In this document: one piece after another, positions 46,371 through 59,527 of the stretch | How positions within the stretch are numbered: position 1 is the stretch's first letter | Layout of the letters: each line of letters begins with the position of its first letter | DNA from: Ciona savignyi | Lineage: Eukaryota; Chordata; Ascidiacea; Phlebobranchia; Cionidae | Length of the DNA stretch: 64,000 nucleotides | Assembly: GCA_000149265.1 (NCBI GenBank) | Contig: CH002093.1 | Coordinates: forward strand, 279,355-343,354 | Direction: 5' to 3' | Notes under the pieces: model-generated | What the model saw: the letters and a program-made list of their open reading frames with translations, nothing else | What the model was told of the DNA's origin: nothing | The model's database searches: none | Position numbers and translations under genes: made by a program

Positions 46371-46524
46371 ATGGCGTGAGCATCATAGCCACTTGTTAAT
46401 TTGCGCAATAAATATATGTCACATCGGCACATTCTAAAGCTTTTAAAAGTTAAAACACATAAACTTTAAAATATATTTTATTCCAACAACAAAAAATCCC
46501 CGAAACTGAGAAGATTTCGAAATC

Positions 46525-48532
46525 ATTATGGGTCCCATTTGGAAAAATGGGGCACATATTTTTTTGTCCGTTTTTTTTTCTTTTTATTTTTTTCATCAAA
46601 CGCTTGACAGGCATGGCTTGTGTACCTAACATCTACCAAAAGGGGTAATGGAATCACAGTAAAACTTGGCAATTTGTTAGAAAACATGGTCAAAATATGC
46701 AGACACCAAATAATAATTCTAGGGGAATTCCCCAGGGACGGTAAAAACTAAAACGGTAAAACGGTACTTTTTTCAAAAATTTAGCTTTTTTGGGCATAGC
46801 GCTTAAACGCTTGCTCCAATTTGAATTACATTTGGTGGAATGTAAGTTCATTATCAACTGCTTTACCACTTAAAAGAAAGAAAAAAGTTATCTAGGGAAA
46901 TACCCTAAAAATGAAGATTTATTCCTAAACCATGATTGTGACAGGTATGATTTGTGGACCCGACATCTACAAAAGGGGTAATTGAATCGCAATGAAATTT
47001 TGACATTTTTTAAACAACATGGTCTAGATGTGCAAAAACGAAAATTTTGGGTTATTAAACCAGGGGAATTCCCCACGGAAGTTAAAAAACCAAAACCTAA
47101 TTTTTTTTCTAAAAAATTTAGCTTTTTGGGGCATAGGGCTTAAACGCTTGCTTCAATTTAAATCAGATTTGGTGGAATGTAAGTTCATTAGCAACTGTTT
47201 TACCACTTAAAAGAAAGAAAAAAGTTACCTAGGGAAATACCCTAAAAATGAAGATTTATTCCTTAACCATGATTGTGACAGATATGGCTTGTGGCCCGAC
47301 ATCTACCAAAAGAGGTAATGGAATCACAATAAAACTTTATCATTTGTTAGACAACATGGCCTAGATATGCAGAAACCAATATTATTGGTAATATACTCAG
47401 GGGAATTCCCCTAGTAGGTCAAAAACCTAAACGGTATTTAAAAAAAAAATAGCGTTTTTGGGCAGAGCGCTAAAACGGCTACTCCAATTTCATTTAAATT
47501 TGGTAAACTGTAAGTGCATTAGCCAATGATATAACACTTAAAAGAATTAAAAATTACATAGGAAAATACCCTAGAAAATAAGATTTTGTTTTCAAATCAT
47601 GATTGTGACGGGCATGGGTTGTGGCACCGACATCTACCAGAAGGAGTAATGGAATTACAATGAAACTTTGTCATTTGTTAGAATACATGGTCTAGATATG
47701 CATAAACCAAAATTTTGGCTAATATACCCAGGGGATTTCCCCTGGGAGGTAAAAAAACAAATCGGAATTTTTTTAAATTAGGTTTTTGGGGCATAGCGCT
47801 TATACGGCCAAAATGTTAGTTCCCTATCCGCCTTATTGAGTAAAAAGAAAAAGGGAACATAGGGAAATACCCTAAAAATTATGATTTGTTTTAAACCTTG
47901 ATTGTAACAGGCATGCTATATCGCTTCGAAATCTCCAACAAGGAGTCGCCAAAGCGGATTAAAACTGATTGTTAGATTATCTAACAAACATCTACCTTAG
48001 ATAACATAACTTAGATATGTTAAACAGAAATTTATGTACTAAACCCAGGGGAATTCTCCGAAATAATGAAAAACTCAATCGGGCTGTTTCGGGAATTTAC
48101 CTTCCCTTTACCAAAGCGCTTGACAAGAGGCTTAAATTTAAAACATTTGTGGTAAAATGTTTGTAAATCGAACACGCTTTTTATTTTTTAACTACACATG
48201 GAAAAGAAGTTTGGTTTAATAACTATGGGACCCATGCGTTTATGCTTGCAGAAACAAAACTATGACAGTCCGGTTAAAAATTTCAGGAATATTACATAAC
48301 ATGGATCTGACGTGCACAAATCTGGCAATAACATATCATTGTGTAATGAACATTAATAATAAGATCGGGACCTTTGCGTTTAGGTGCTTGCAGAAACAAA
48401 CTACTAACCCGGTGTATAAAATACAAATTGTGGTTAGGGACACTGCTCGCATATATATATCATACAAAATGTGTTTTACAAAATAATAGTGGTTTTAAAA
48501 CACGTGGTTGACACTCTCCAGTTAAAATATAA
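46525..48532 (-). repeat. Composite repeat copy D (reverse, longest uninterrupted)
   Basis: Begins with the complement of the terminal block (TTATGGGTCCCATTTGGAAA, then TTTGTCCG and TCATCAAACGCTTGACAGGC) and holds about four to five 336-bp units with exact GGGGAATTCCCC palindromes at 46722-46733, 47063-47074 and 47400-47411 and a GGGGATTTCCCC at 47731-47742. It ends with the head complement AACACGTGGTTGACACTCTC just before the N gap. No protein-coding frame runs through it, so it is non-autonomous. Confidence 0.82.
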
Positions 48533-48632
48533 NNNNNNNNNNNNNNNNNNNNNNNNNNNNNNNNNNNNNNNNNNNNNNNNNNNNNNNNNNNNNNNNNNNN
48601 NNNNNNNNNNNNNNNNNNNNNNNNNNNNNNNN
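48533..48632. other. Assembly gap (100 N)
   Basis: Exactly 100 N between two head-to-head copies of the composite repeat. The left copy ends in AAAACACGTGGTTGACAC and the right begins CACGTGTTTAACCACTAC, so the gap sits at the centre of an inverted repeat. Confidence 0.99.
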
Positions 48633-49390
48633 CACGTGTTTAACCACTACCATTTGTCAAACACATTTTGTATGCCATATATTCATGCTACAGGGTCCCT
48701 AACCACAATTTGTATTTCATACACTGAGTATGTAGTTTGTTTCTGCAAGCATCTACGCATGTGGTGCCATAGTTGTCCAACCAAACTTCTTTTTCAATGT
48801 GTAGTTAAAAAAAGACATAACATCTTAATTTACGAACATTTTACCTTACATGTTTTAAATTAAACCTTTTTAGGCGCTGTAATGAAATAAAGGAAATTCC
48901 CCTAGGTTTAGTAGATGAGTTTCTGTTTTTACATATGTTGGCCATGTTATGTAACAATTCTTAAAGTTTTAATGTGATTTGTCGACTTCTTGTTGGAGAT
49001 GTCAGTGCGATATGACATGCCTGTCACAATCATAATTCAGGAACATATCTTCGTTTTTAGGGGAATTACTCTCAGCAAATGTTTTCTTTCTTTTAATTGG
49101 CCTAAAGTGTCTAATGGTCTAACATTTAACCGAATCTGAATGTTTTGGTTTTTAACGTCTCAGGGGAATTTCCCTTGATTCATTACCCAAAATTTTGGTT
49201 TCTGCTTATCTAGACCATGTTCTGTTACAAATGTCAAATTTTTATTGCGATTTCATTACTCCTTTTGCTAGATTTCGGGGCAACATGGCATGCATGTCAC
49301 AATCATAATTAGAGAACTAAATCCGATTTTAAGGGTATTTCCCTGGGTAATTTTTTTTATTTCTTATAAGTGTTAAAACATCACGTGCAT
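48633..49390 (+). repeat. Composite repeat copy F (forward)
   Basis: Starts inside the head motif (CACGTGTTTAACCACTACCA), then CATGCTACAGGGTCCC, a CATGTGGTGCCATAGTT form of the GGGTCCCAT block, and about one and a half units, ending around the GTTAAAACATCACGTGC at 49370-49390. It lies about 230 bases upstream of the Osr start codon. Confidence 0.75.
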
Positions 49391-49479
49391 TTCATACATA
49401 ATATAATGACGCACACATATTAATAAATTTTATCCTCAGCGCCAGCAAAGAGAAAAAATAATGGACAGTTATCAAGTTG

Positions 49480-49580
49480 ATCATCATGACGTCATCAATC
49501 TTCACCAATACATCATCCGATTGTACCTACGTCATCGTGGACGTATAACACCATGATGTCACACGCCGTGATGACATCAT
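49480..49580. promoter_or_regulatory. CRE/ATF-like cluster upstream of Osr
   Basis: Within 100 bases: a full TGACGTCA (49487-49494), TACGTCATCG (about 49529), TGATGTCA (about 49554) and TGATGACATCATC (about 49571). It ends 40 bases before the Osr ATG. Such ATF/CREB or bZIP-like sites are common in Ciona ectodermal enhancers. Whether they drive Osr is inference. A short ATG-led frame (49462-49557) overlaps and could be a uORF. Confidence 0.45.
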
Positions 49581-49621
49581 CTCCATATTTCCTGAACTCC
49601 CCGTTGTTCGTTGTTGTTTAA

Positions 49622-51837
<2,216 letters not shown>

Positions 51838-52026
51838 TTTCCTCCTACCATACATTGAGAGTGAAAAAATATATTTATTGTTTTATTAGACATTACTTGC
51901 GAGCATTTAACCATTTCATAATTAGTATGTGTCTATCATAAATGGAAATATTTTGTCCTGCCTTTATTAATTTTTATAAGAATTGTCTTCTCGTTTAAAC
52001 ACCGTGTTTTAAAGTCGATAAAATGA

Positions 52027-52032
52027 AATAAA
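52027..52032 (+). terminator. Osr: Osr polyadenylation signal
   Basis: AATAAA in TGAAATAAATTTATTC, 190 bases after the Osr stop codon and the first canonical hexamer downstream of it. Confidence 0.65.
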
Positions 52033-52261
52033 TTTATTCAAAGTCGTTTCAAATTTGTTGTCAATATACTATAAACAGTCATATAAAAATACCAAAATGT
52101 CCGATGTAGTCGTCGTTGTAATAATTATATTGATTGCTATGCGAGCAGAATTGACGTGATAAGATTCCAATTTGTAGTTGACATTCTATCTAAGTGGCCA
52201 AGTTTTGCATGAGGGCGCTTTGCATGAAAAATATTTACAAAAAAGCGATTTGGTCCAGGGT

Positions 52262-52335
52262 CAGGTAAAGGTAATTTACCGCGTAAACCCGTTTCACCGC
52301 GTAAACCCGTTTTTACCAAGTAAACCCGTTTTGCT
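52262..52335 (+). repeat. Short tandem repeat, about 20-bp unit
   Basis: Three imperfect units of the type CCGCGTAAACCCGTTTT(C)A follow one another, including a fourth degenerate AAGTAAACCCGTTTT. No gene is visible around it (52040-53000). Confidence 0.65.
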
Positions 52336-53008
52336 TTTTAACTAATACTTGAGTAACTTGGAGGTATAAACGAGGAAAAGTATAACAGGTATATTTCGAT
52401 AAGTTAAAGGTAAGTAACTATATTTCGTCAAAGCTAACAAGCACATTTGGTATCTGTAACAAGTACTAAGAGAGTAAAATTATTAAAAGTTTAAAAAGCC
52501 AAGCAAATGAATATTTGCAAGCCTGCAGACGACAGAAACCAAATTGATTATTCTGGATTTGGTCGTAGAACTGAGTCAAGAACAAAAACCGAAAAAGAAA
52601 CCAAAAAAATGTTAAAAAGTAAAAGAATTAGCAAACAAGGATAGCACAGATAAGTGACAAGGCTTATTTCGCATCAATTATCGATGTTGATGGGATTTCT
52701 ACCCATTAGTCTTCATGTTTGTCTGTTATGCGAATTGGATTGTAACACAGAGGAAGATTGAGTTTCAAACGCTTCGCGACATCAATGCCGTAATTGCGCC
52801 AATTAAGCGCGTTAAAAAGATACCGCTTTCAGGAGTTTTGTTTTCTTGAAGTATTTTACGATGTATTTTCATAGATATCTTAACTTACTCGACCTGACAA
52901 TAATAATCTTAATTTATTTTATAACTTCCACGAGTACGACGTGGCAGTGGAGGCTCAATGTTGCCTCACAGTCCATGGAAACTTTGTAAAGTTCGTTTAC
53001 AAGCCTTT

Positions 53009-53121
53009 TGTACCGAGCCAAGTTTCGAACCCACGATGGGATCGACACTGGTATCGTTTTTATATCGTAGTCGGTATATATATATATCGGTCGCAGTTAA
53101 CTGTTTGTCCACACGGCCGTG
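53009..53121 (-). repeat. SINE family S, reverse copy
   Basis: Runs ACCGAGCCAAGTTTCGAACC to TCCACACGGCCGT, with box A partly changed (GCAGTTAACTGTTTGTCC) and a TA dinucleotide expansion at 53078-53090. Confidence 0.78.
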
Positions 53122-53148
53122 TTGCTTTACAGCCTTCTCCACAAGCTT

Positions 53149-53400
53149 CTATTTTGTGTGGAGCCGAGACCGCCTTAATGCCACGCCAGTGCCCGCCATG
53201 TGTTCTGGCACCGTCCGATCGATCGAGATCACGGGGAAGCGGGTCCGATCAACATGTCTAAGGATCTCCCGCAGTACCGAATCGTGCCGCTCCGTCATCA
53301 AGTTCATCGAGCTCGGGCACTGATTCAGCACGTGCGGGAGAGTCTCAAATTCAGCCCCAACAACAGCGGCGTAATAATGTGCAAAGCAGGTACTTGCTTG
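53149..53400 (-). pseudogene. LINE ORF2 C-terminal fragment
   Basis: The reverse frame reads HVLNQCPSSMNLMTERHDSV, then LREILRHVDR. The pattern H-V-L-N-x-C followed by RHD-x-V is the Cys-His end of several non-LTR ORF2 proteins. The GC content is higher than its neighbours. Only this end is present, as expected for a 5'-truncated insertion. The exact clade is not determined. Confidence 0.6.
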
Positions 53401-53633
53401 CGGTTAATTAGGCTGGTACAAGGCTGGTACAAAAGCATTTTTGTTTGCGAGCAGTTAAAAATCAAAGAAATGCTTCACTAAGTATATTATGTGTATTGTA
53501 TTTACCGGCTGTAAGGGGAGGTTAGGCAAAATGGACCTGGGTGTAGTGGTCGAGTGTTTATTTTAATGTTGTGATTTTACTGACTTGTCATGTTTTGAAA
53601 TAAGATTATTGTTATTGCAACGCTGTATTTGTA

Positions 53634-53733
53634 TTTTACCGGTAAGAGTTTTGATTACATGATGTGCCGGTCCGTTTATGTACAGAAGTCAGTATATGTT
53701 TCGGTCGCGTCAACCATTCAGCCACACGACCGT
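53634..53733 (-). repeat. SINE family S, reverse copy (degraded)
   Basis: Box A end is clear (GTCAACCATTCAGCCACACG) but the box B half is diverged. It is followed by TACAATTTGCGATTTATTTT, which also follows the next copy at 53879. Confidence 0.68.
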
Positions 53734-53771
53734 ACAATTTGCGATTTATTTTATTTTATTTATTTATTTTT

Positions 53772-53879
53772 TTTACCGAGCCAAGTTTCGAACCCATTAT
53801 GGGCTCGTCGCTAGGACCGTGTTTGTATAGCAGTCGGTATACGTATCGGTCGCGTTAACCATTCGGCCACACGACCGTA
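53772..53879 (-). repeat. SINE family S, reverse copy with duplication
   Basis: A near-consensus copy (ACCGAGCCAAGTTTCGAACC to GTTAACCATTCGGCCACACG). The flanks AATTTGCGATTTATTTT (from 53737) and AATTTGCGATTTATTTT (from 53883) are a direct repeat of about 17 bases, a good target-site duplication, showing that it landed just beside the older copy at 53634. Confidence 0.82.
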
Positions 53880-53974
53880 CAAATTTGCGATTTATTTTTA
53901 TCCGATAGAAATTGCGTGCGCTTTCTCTCCTCTAGTGGATAAAGTTTGATTTTAAAATGCTGCGCCGAATGTAC

Positions 53975-55545
53975 ATAAAACTAGAAAGTGTCAACCACGT
54001 GTTTAACCACCACTATTTGTAAAACACATGTCGTAGCCATATATTCATGCTACAGGGTCCCTAACCACAATTTGTATTTTATACACCGAGTATATAGTTT
54101 GTTTCTGCAAGCATAAACGCATGGGTCCCATAGTTAACCAACCAAACTTATTTTCCATGTGCAGTTAAATAAAAGATAAATGTCTAAAATTTACGAACAT
54201 TTCACCACAAATATTTTAAATTTAAGCTTATTTTCAAGCACTGTAGTGAAATAAGGCTAAATTTCCAAAACAGCCCGATTTATTTTTTAATTGGTTTCAG
54301 GAAATTCCCCTGGGTTTAGTAGATAAGTTTCTGTTTTTATAAGTGACTTATGTTATGAAACAATTCTTAAAGTTTTAATCTGACTTGTAGACTGCTTATT
54401 AGAGATGTCAGTGCGATATGGCATGTCTGTTACAATCGTAACTCAAGAACATATCTTCGTTTTCAAGGAAATTACCCTAAGTAAATGTTTTCTATTTATT
54501 AATTGGCACAGAGTGTCTAATGGTCTAACATTTCACTGAATCTAATCAAAATTAGAACAGCCGTTCAAGCGCTATGCCCCCAAAAGCTAATTTCTTAGAA
54601 ACAAAACGTTTTGGTTTTTAACGTCTTATGGGAATTCCCCTGGATTCATTACCCAAAATTTTGGTTTCTGCATATCTAAACTCATGTTGTCTATAACAAA
54701 TACCAAAGTTTATTTGCGATTCCATTAATCCTTTTGGTAGATGTCGGGGCGACATGGCATGCTTGTCACAATCATGATTTGAGAACATATCCTATTTTTC
54801 GGGTATTTCCTTAGGTAATTTTATTATTTCTTCTAAGTGTTAAATCAGTGACTAATGCACTTACATTCCATGAAATCTGATTTAAATTGTAACAGCCGTT
54901 CAAGCGCTATGCCCAAAAAAGGCTAATTTTTTAGAAAAAAATAGCGTTTTGGTTTTTAACATCCCAGGGGGAATTCCCTCTTTATTTACTACCCAAAATT
55001 TTGGTTTCTGCATATCTAAACCATGTTGTCTAAAAAAGGTCCAATTTTAATTGCGATTCCATTACTCCTTCTGGTATATGTCGGGGCGACATGGCGTGCC
55101 TGTCACAATCATGATTTCAGTACAAAATCGAATTTTTTAGGGTATTTCCCTAGGTAATTTTTTTATTTCTTTTAAGTGTTAAATCAGTCACTAACACACT
55201 TACTTTTCACCAAATATGATTCAAATTAGAGCAGTCGTTCAAGCGCTATGCCACAAAAAGCTAAATTTTTCATAAAAAAATACCGTTTTGGTTTTTAACC
55301 TCCCAGGGGAATTCCCCTTGATTTATTACCCAAAATTTTGGTTTCTGCATATCTAGACCATGTTTTCTAACGAATGACTAAGTTTCATTACGATTCGATT
55401 ATTCCTTCTGGTAGATGTCGGGGCGCCATGCCATGCCTGTCAAACCTTTGACGAAAAAAAAACAAAAAAAAAACGAAAAAAAAACGAAAAAAAAAACGGA
55501 CAAAAACAATATGTGTCCCATTTTTCCAAATGGGACCCATAATAA
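53975..55545 (+). repeat. Composite repeat copy G, complete and uninterrupted
   Basis: Head at AGAAAGTGTCAACCACGTGT, then GCATGGGTCCCATAGTT, then four units whose CATGGC-TGTCACAATC block recurs at about 54415, 54749, 55087 and 55423 (334-338-bp spacing). The end is CTGTCAAACCTTTGACG, an A/C-rich run, ACGGACAAAAACAATATGTG and CCAAATGGGACCCATAAT. The GGGTCCCAT near the head and ATGGGACCCAT at the tail are inverted to each other. An exact GGGGAATTCCCC lies at 55306-55317. This is the reference copy for the family. Confidence 0.83.
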
Positions 55546-56138
55546 ATAGAATATATAAATCAAGATGTGTTATAAACGTATGGTGACATTGCCATAATAG
55601 GCAATTAAACTCCGTTTTAGTTTGTTTTATTTTCAACTTGTATTAGTATAAAGATGCTAATGTTCCCACACATGTTGGACAAAACGAACAATCTGCAGAT
55701 TATGGCTTTTCTGGAGTATAGTTTACCCAGTGCCACCAAAGTCATGTAAAAGAAACAACATGTGTAAATACGGATTCTTATTAGCCAGTCTTCTATAAAA
55801 AGTTTGACTGAGAACTTGTGTTGTTCGTCTTCTTCAGCAAGGTACGTTGCATGGCGAATTTGCGTTAAATATCGATGTGTTTCCCCCAATATGATTCCAT
55901 TCAAGTTGGTGCTTAGCAAATCAAACTAGAAACCGCTTTCACCCAAGGTGTGGCGGATCTGATTATTTCTCTATATTGTGGAAGATATGTAAAACAATGT
56001 CACTTCCTGCATTAAACAGTTTTAAGTTAATAACTTGGCCTTCTCTCATTGGTATAATGATAGTCTATGAAAAATAAACATATTTTATGAGATATATTTT
56101 TTGCCTGTGTCTAAAATGTGTCTATTAATGGAAGTAAA

Positions 56139-56250
56139 TGGTGACTCGAAGGTGGGCGCGAGGTGATCTGACGATCGCCCGTGTGTTAACCCCCTTGGTA
56201 TTCCCATTCACGGGGATAAACATGATTATTCTATTCTATCCTATTCTAAC
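56139..56250 (+). repeat. SINE family L, strongly 5'-truncated
   Basis: Matches the last third of the SINE at 1490-1784: GGGCGCGAGGTGATCTGACG, CGTGTGTTAACCCCCTTGGT, and a TATTCTATTCTATCC-type tail. Confidence 0.75.
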
Positions 56251-56773
56251 ATTTCTGTTTGCAGTTATTCTTGTATCTTAATCTCATAACCATTTTCTAG
56301 CATCTGCTGTATAAAGTTCGCGCAAATTAATTGCTTACATAACAGCTCCATTTATCCACGATTTTCTTAATTTCATTACTAAGCATGGTAATGAACATGT
56401 ATTAGGTTCGTAGCTTTAAGTTGTATTTCACTTTGTGGCACTCAGAGTTTGGTCACACGACCGTTTCTTCCATTCACAAGTTTTTTATTTGAAATTGTTT
56501 GATTTTGAAATTGAAGTTTCGCTTTCATGTCTATGACGCAGCAACGTTTCATAATCTAGAAGCAACCCGGTTTAGAAAGTACAACCCTTGTATCTAAAGT
56601 GATCTGAACATTAACAGCCTGGTTGGCAGACGGTGAGAGGCAATTTCTTTCTACGAAAAACAACAACACAAATGTGTGATGTATCTCTCTGTGTAGTGTA
56701 CATACGCTCAAAGGAGAGCAGTCGTGGTTGCAATGTGTTGTTCTGTATTATAGTTCATAAACTTTTCGAATTT

Positions 56774-57253
56774 TTACATTCCGGTGTAACTATTCACAGA
56801 CTGCAACGAGCTTAATATCATTTCCTTTGGCGTCGCGTTACTGCGATCGGATGCGAGAGATATATTATTGTCGCATATAAAGTGTAGCACATTACGGTTA
56901 TATATTCGTTGTTTCAGTGCATTTTGTTTATGTAGATTACTATTGACAGCGGCGATCAACCTTTTGAGCAGAGAGTCTACACTTAGATTTACGAGTATTT
57001 TGACAAAACAAGAAGGTATTTGCTGGGCAAATATCGTTTCTTTTTGTGAGGACCATATTTCGGCCAAAACGGGAAAGCCTCGATCAATTAAAGACCGATG
57101 CGAAAGTTTTGAGTAAAAAGCCATCGAGTTAGCCAGCGTTTGTATGGAATTGGTCTGTATTACGATAGTAAACAATATGGTTTGCATGTGTTCGAGTATG
57201 CACATCTCATGCATATAACCGACCATAATTTTCCGTCTAGTTGTGGGGATCAT
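56774..57253 (-). CDS. Hypothetical 159-residue ORF
   Basis: A reverse open frame from MIPTTRRKIMVGYMHEMCIL to SSLQSVNSYTGM. It is the longest frame in an otherwise empty 56.3-58.7 kb interval. It has no recognised domain, no clear signal peptide and no splice or promoter support, and a shorter frame is open on the other strand (56868-57116). It may be chance. Confidence 0.2.
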   Translation of the reverse strand: MIPTTRRKIMVGYMHEMCILEHMQTILFTIVIQTNSIQTLANSMAFYSKLSHRSLIDRGFPVLAEIWSSQKETIFAQQIPSCFVKILVNLSVDSLLKRLIAAVNSNLHKQNALKQRIYNRNVLHFICDNNISLASDRSNATPKEMILSSLQSVNSYTGM

Positions 57254-57368
57254 TCAGTTTCACTCAAGTTTGGTCGAACAAATGTTAAACTCATTTGATT
57301 AAAATGTGATGTCAACTTAAAAACAAGAGAAAGGTTTAAGAATATGGAAATTAATTGCAAGGAGGACA

Positions 57369-57522
57369 AAAGGAGGGAAACTACACACTAAAATAAAGAT
57401 TATGAGCTTAAGGTTATTGAAAGCGCTTGGGTTAAAGTCAAGGTTAGTTTGGGGTTTTAGGTTAGTCTTAGGGGCAGTGTTAGATTAGTTTCCATAGTTT
57501 TAGTGAGAAGTTTCCCTCCTTT
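57369..57522. repeat. Possible small MITE with 14-bp inverted ends
   Basis: AAAGGAGGGAAACT at 57369-57382 is the exact reverse complement of AGTTTCCCTCCTTT at 57509-57522. The 154-bp interval between has no frame. No clear target-site duplication is seen. Confidence 0.45.
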
Positions 57523-58776
57523 CTTCCCTCTTTCCCTTCTTTAAGTCCAGCTCAGTTATTTTTTATTTTGCACAACGAAGTTTTATGATTAGAAATGATC
57601 AAATGTTCATATTTAGTCCGCTTTTTGGAGTTTATATTAGTAAAAACTGACGTTATGTTTCATTACAACTAAAAGTAAAAAATTCTAAAATAAAAATCAC
57701 GTTCAAACCCGGCCAGATGTTGTTTCGTGTATAAAATATCATGGATATCTTGATTGCCAAAATTAGTAACCACCACGTTTACAAGGATGCTATATTTACA
57801 TTGGATGCCTCAACTGTCTGAGACGTCATAAAAGTTTTACGACGTAGTGAAGGGTTGTGTATACCGGCTAGGTGCTTGATTTCCTATAATTAATAATACT
57901 TCTACAATTGATAGATCGTTAGGTGCATGTTTTAAAGTGGGTGCAGTCGATTAAATTATATTTGAAGCCGAAATGCGCAGGATCGTGGGGAAATGCTCAT
58001 GGAAGGTATGTTATGTTCTGTTCAAATAGTTTTGAATCTGTGTTTTTAATAACTTCGGTCTTGTGCTGCCTATTGTAATATAATAAGATGCCTTGAATTC
58101 ACAGTAAAACCCATAAGATTAATTATTTTAAGTTTTTTTTTCCACGATGAAAACACGAAGGAGAACTTTTTATAATAAATGGGAAAATGGGAAAAAACGG
58201 CAAAACGACAGTCGATACAATCCTCCTGCAGTTTGTTTATAAGCAGAAACAAATATAAATGGACGCGAACTATACAATTTGTTTATTAAATGTAAATAGT
58301 GCATACCGAAGCTGATGTTACCGATAATCCGTATATCGATGCGCATCGTTAAAGAACCGATTTATCATATTGTGTGACAGCTATTGTGTTTTGCACCTGA
58401 ATTACCATGTCGGGCCATTGAAGGTCGGAATCAGCCAAATATTGAGCCGACGCTCGGTTAGTTTTCTATAGATGTTCAGTATTGGTGGCTATGTAAAGTT
58501 TGAAGTGTAATAGCATTGTGGATTGGATTGTTGTAACAATTTAGACTCAAAAGCCGATTGTCTATTTAAGTTGATTAATCCGATAATTACAAGGCTTATC
58601 GGGGAATGAACCAACTAAGACGATCTAATCCAATGAAAATTACTGACCTTTTAAGACAGTTTTTAATTTAAAAGTTCTAATAGCTAATTACTGCTGAGTG
58701 TTTATGTATAGGTATTAAAGAAAATTGTCTGATTTGTTCAACTTTTGTAAGCTACTAACAATCTGTCATACAATTA

Positions 58777-58880
58777 TGGTTGTGTGACCGAATGGTTAAC
58801 GCGACCAATACATATATCGACTTATACAAAAAACGGGCCCAGTCTATCATGGTTCGAAACTTGTTTCGGTAAAAGAAATA
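58777..58880 (+). repeat. SINE family S, forward copy
   Basis: Begins TGGTTGTGTGACCGAATGGT and ends CATGGTTCGAAACTTGTTTC plus an A-rich tail. Box A and box B are clear. Confidence 0.78.
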
Positions 58881-59017
58881 TCTCGAACCGGTGTAGGGTT
58901 TGACAAGATTCGACATGACCATACAACTGCGTTCCACATATCTAGGGATGAAGACGAATAGCGTAACCCAAACGTCTATTATTCCAGCGCATCTCGTGTT
59001 TCGCGGTTTCTGCCTTC

Positions 59018-59527
59018 ATGCTGGCAGCTTCAATCGTCACTTTCAGAGAGGCTCGTTTCATCACTACCGCCACCTACCGACACTTTGACCGGCTTCTCTC
59101 GGATGACAGGTCACCAACGAACCAATCCGAATGTGCTACTTTACCCAACACCTATGCTGTGGTTAAGGTTAAAGCTGGTCCACAAGATCGAATTGCGGTT
59201 AATGACGTAATACTGGAACCAGTTTCGCGATCGTGTTATTGTAATAGATATTCAATAGATTACGAAAAGAGAAATATTAATGGCAGAGAGGTATTTATTG
59301 TATCCACAAGAGACTGGCCACCTTCTCTGTATGGATATCATTCCTTAAGTTGTTCCGATGTAATAATTTATTTAGAATTGATGACGTGGCTTAACATTGT
59401 TGTCTCATTCGCGTGGTATTCGTCGTTCATACTCATTGTGCGAAAGTCAAAGAGGAGAAAAAATATTTTACTTTTGACATCTATAGATTATCGAATGTTA
59501 CACTCCGATATAAATGCTGTTTTATAG
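59018..59527 (+). CDS. Hypothetical ORF with mitochondrial-type N terminus
   Basis: The 169-residue frame opens MLAASIVTFREARFITTATY, Arg-rich and free of acidic runs as in a mitochondrial presequence. It then has TYAVVKVKAGPQDRIAVNDV, which distantly recalls the start of bL21-type ribosomal proteins (YAVV-x-x-G-x-Q). The second half (from about residue 75) is hydrophobic and unlike that family, so a splice near 59210 (GAC|GTAATA) is possible. No complete gene could be built. The identity is a weak suggestion only. Confidence 0.3.
   Translation: MLAASIVTFREARFITTATYRHFDRLLSDDRSPTNQSECATLPNTYAVVKVKAGPQDRIAVNDVILEPVSRSCYCNRYSIDYEKRNINGREVFIVSTRDWPPSLYGYHSLSCSDVIIYLELMTWLNIVVSFAWYSSFILIVRKSKRRKNILLLTSIDYRMLHSDINAVL

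Noticed and set aside
46525-48532. Regular repeated blocks considered as a CRISPR-like array
   Set aside because: The repeat unit is about 336 bp and the whole unit repeats, with no short repeat and unique spacer pattern. The context is an animal genome.
52941-53323. Two overlapping ORFs of about 106 and 121 residues
   Set aside because: They run through the reverse SINE at 53009-53121 and the reverse LINE fragment, so they are shadow frames.
55617-55919. 100-residue reverse ORF (MLSTNLNGIILGETHRYLTQ)
   Set aside because: No recognised domain and no splice or promoter support; it borders the composite repeat tail. Kept out for lack of evidence, not disproved.
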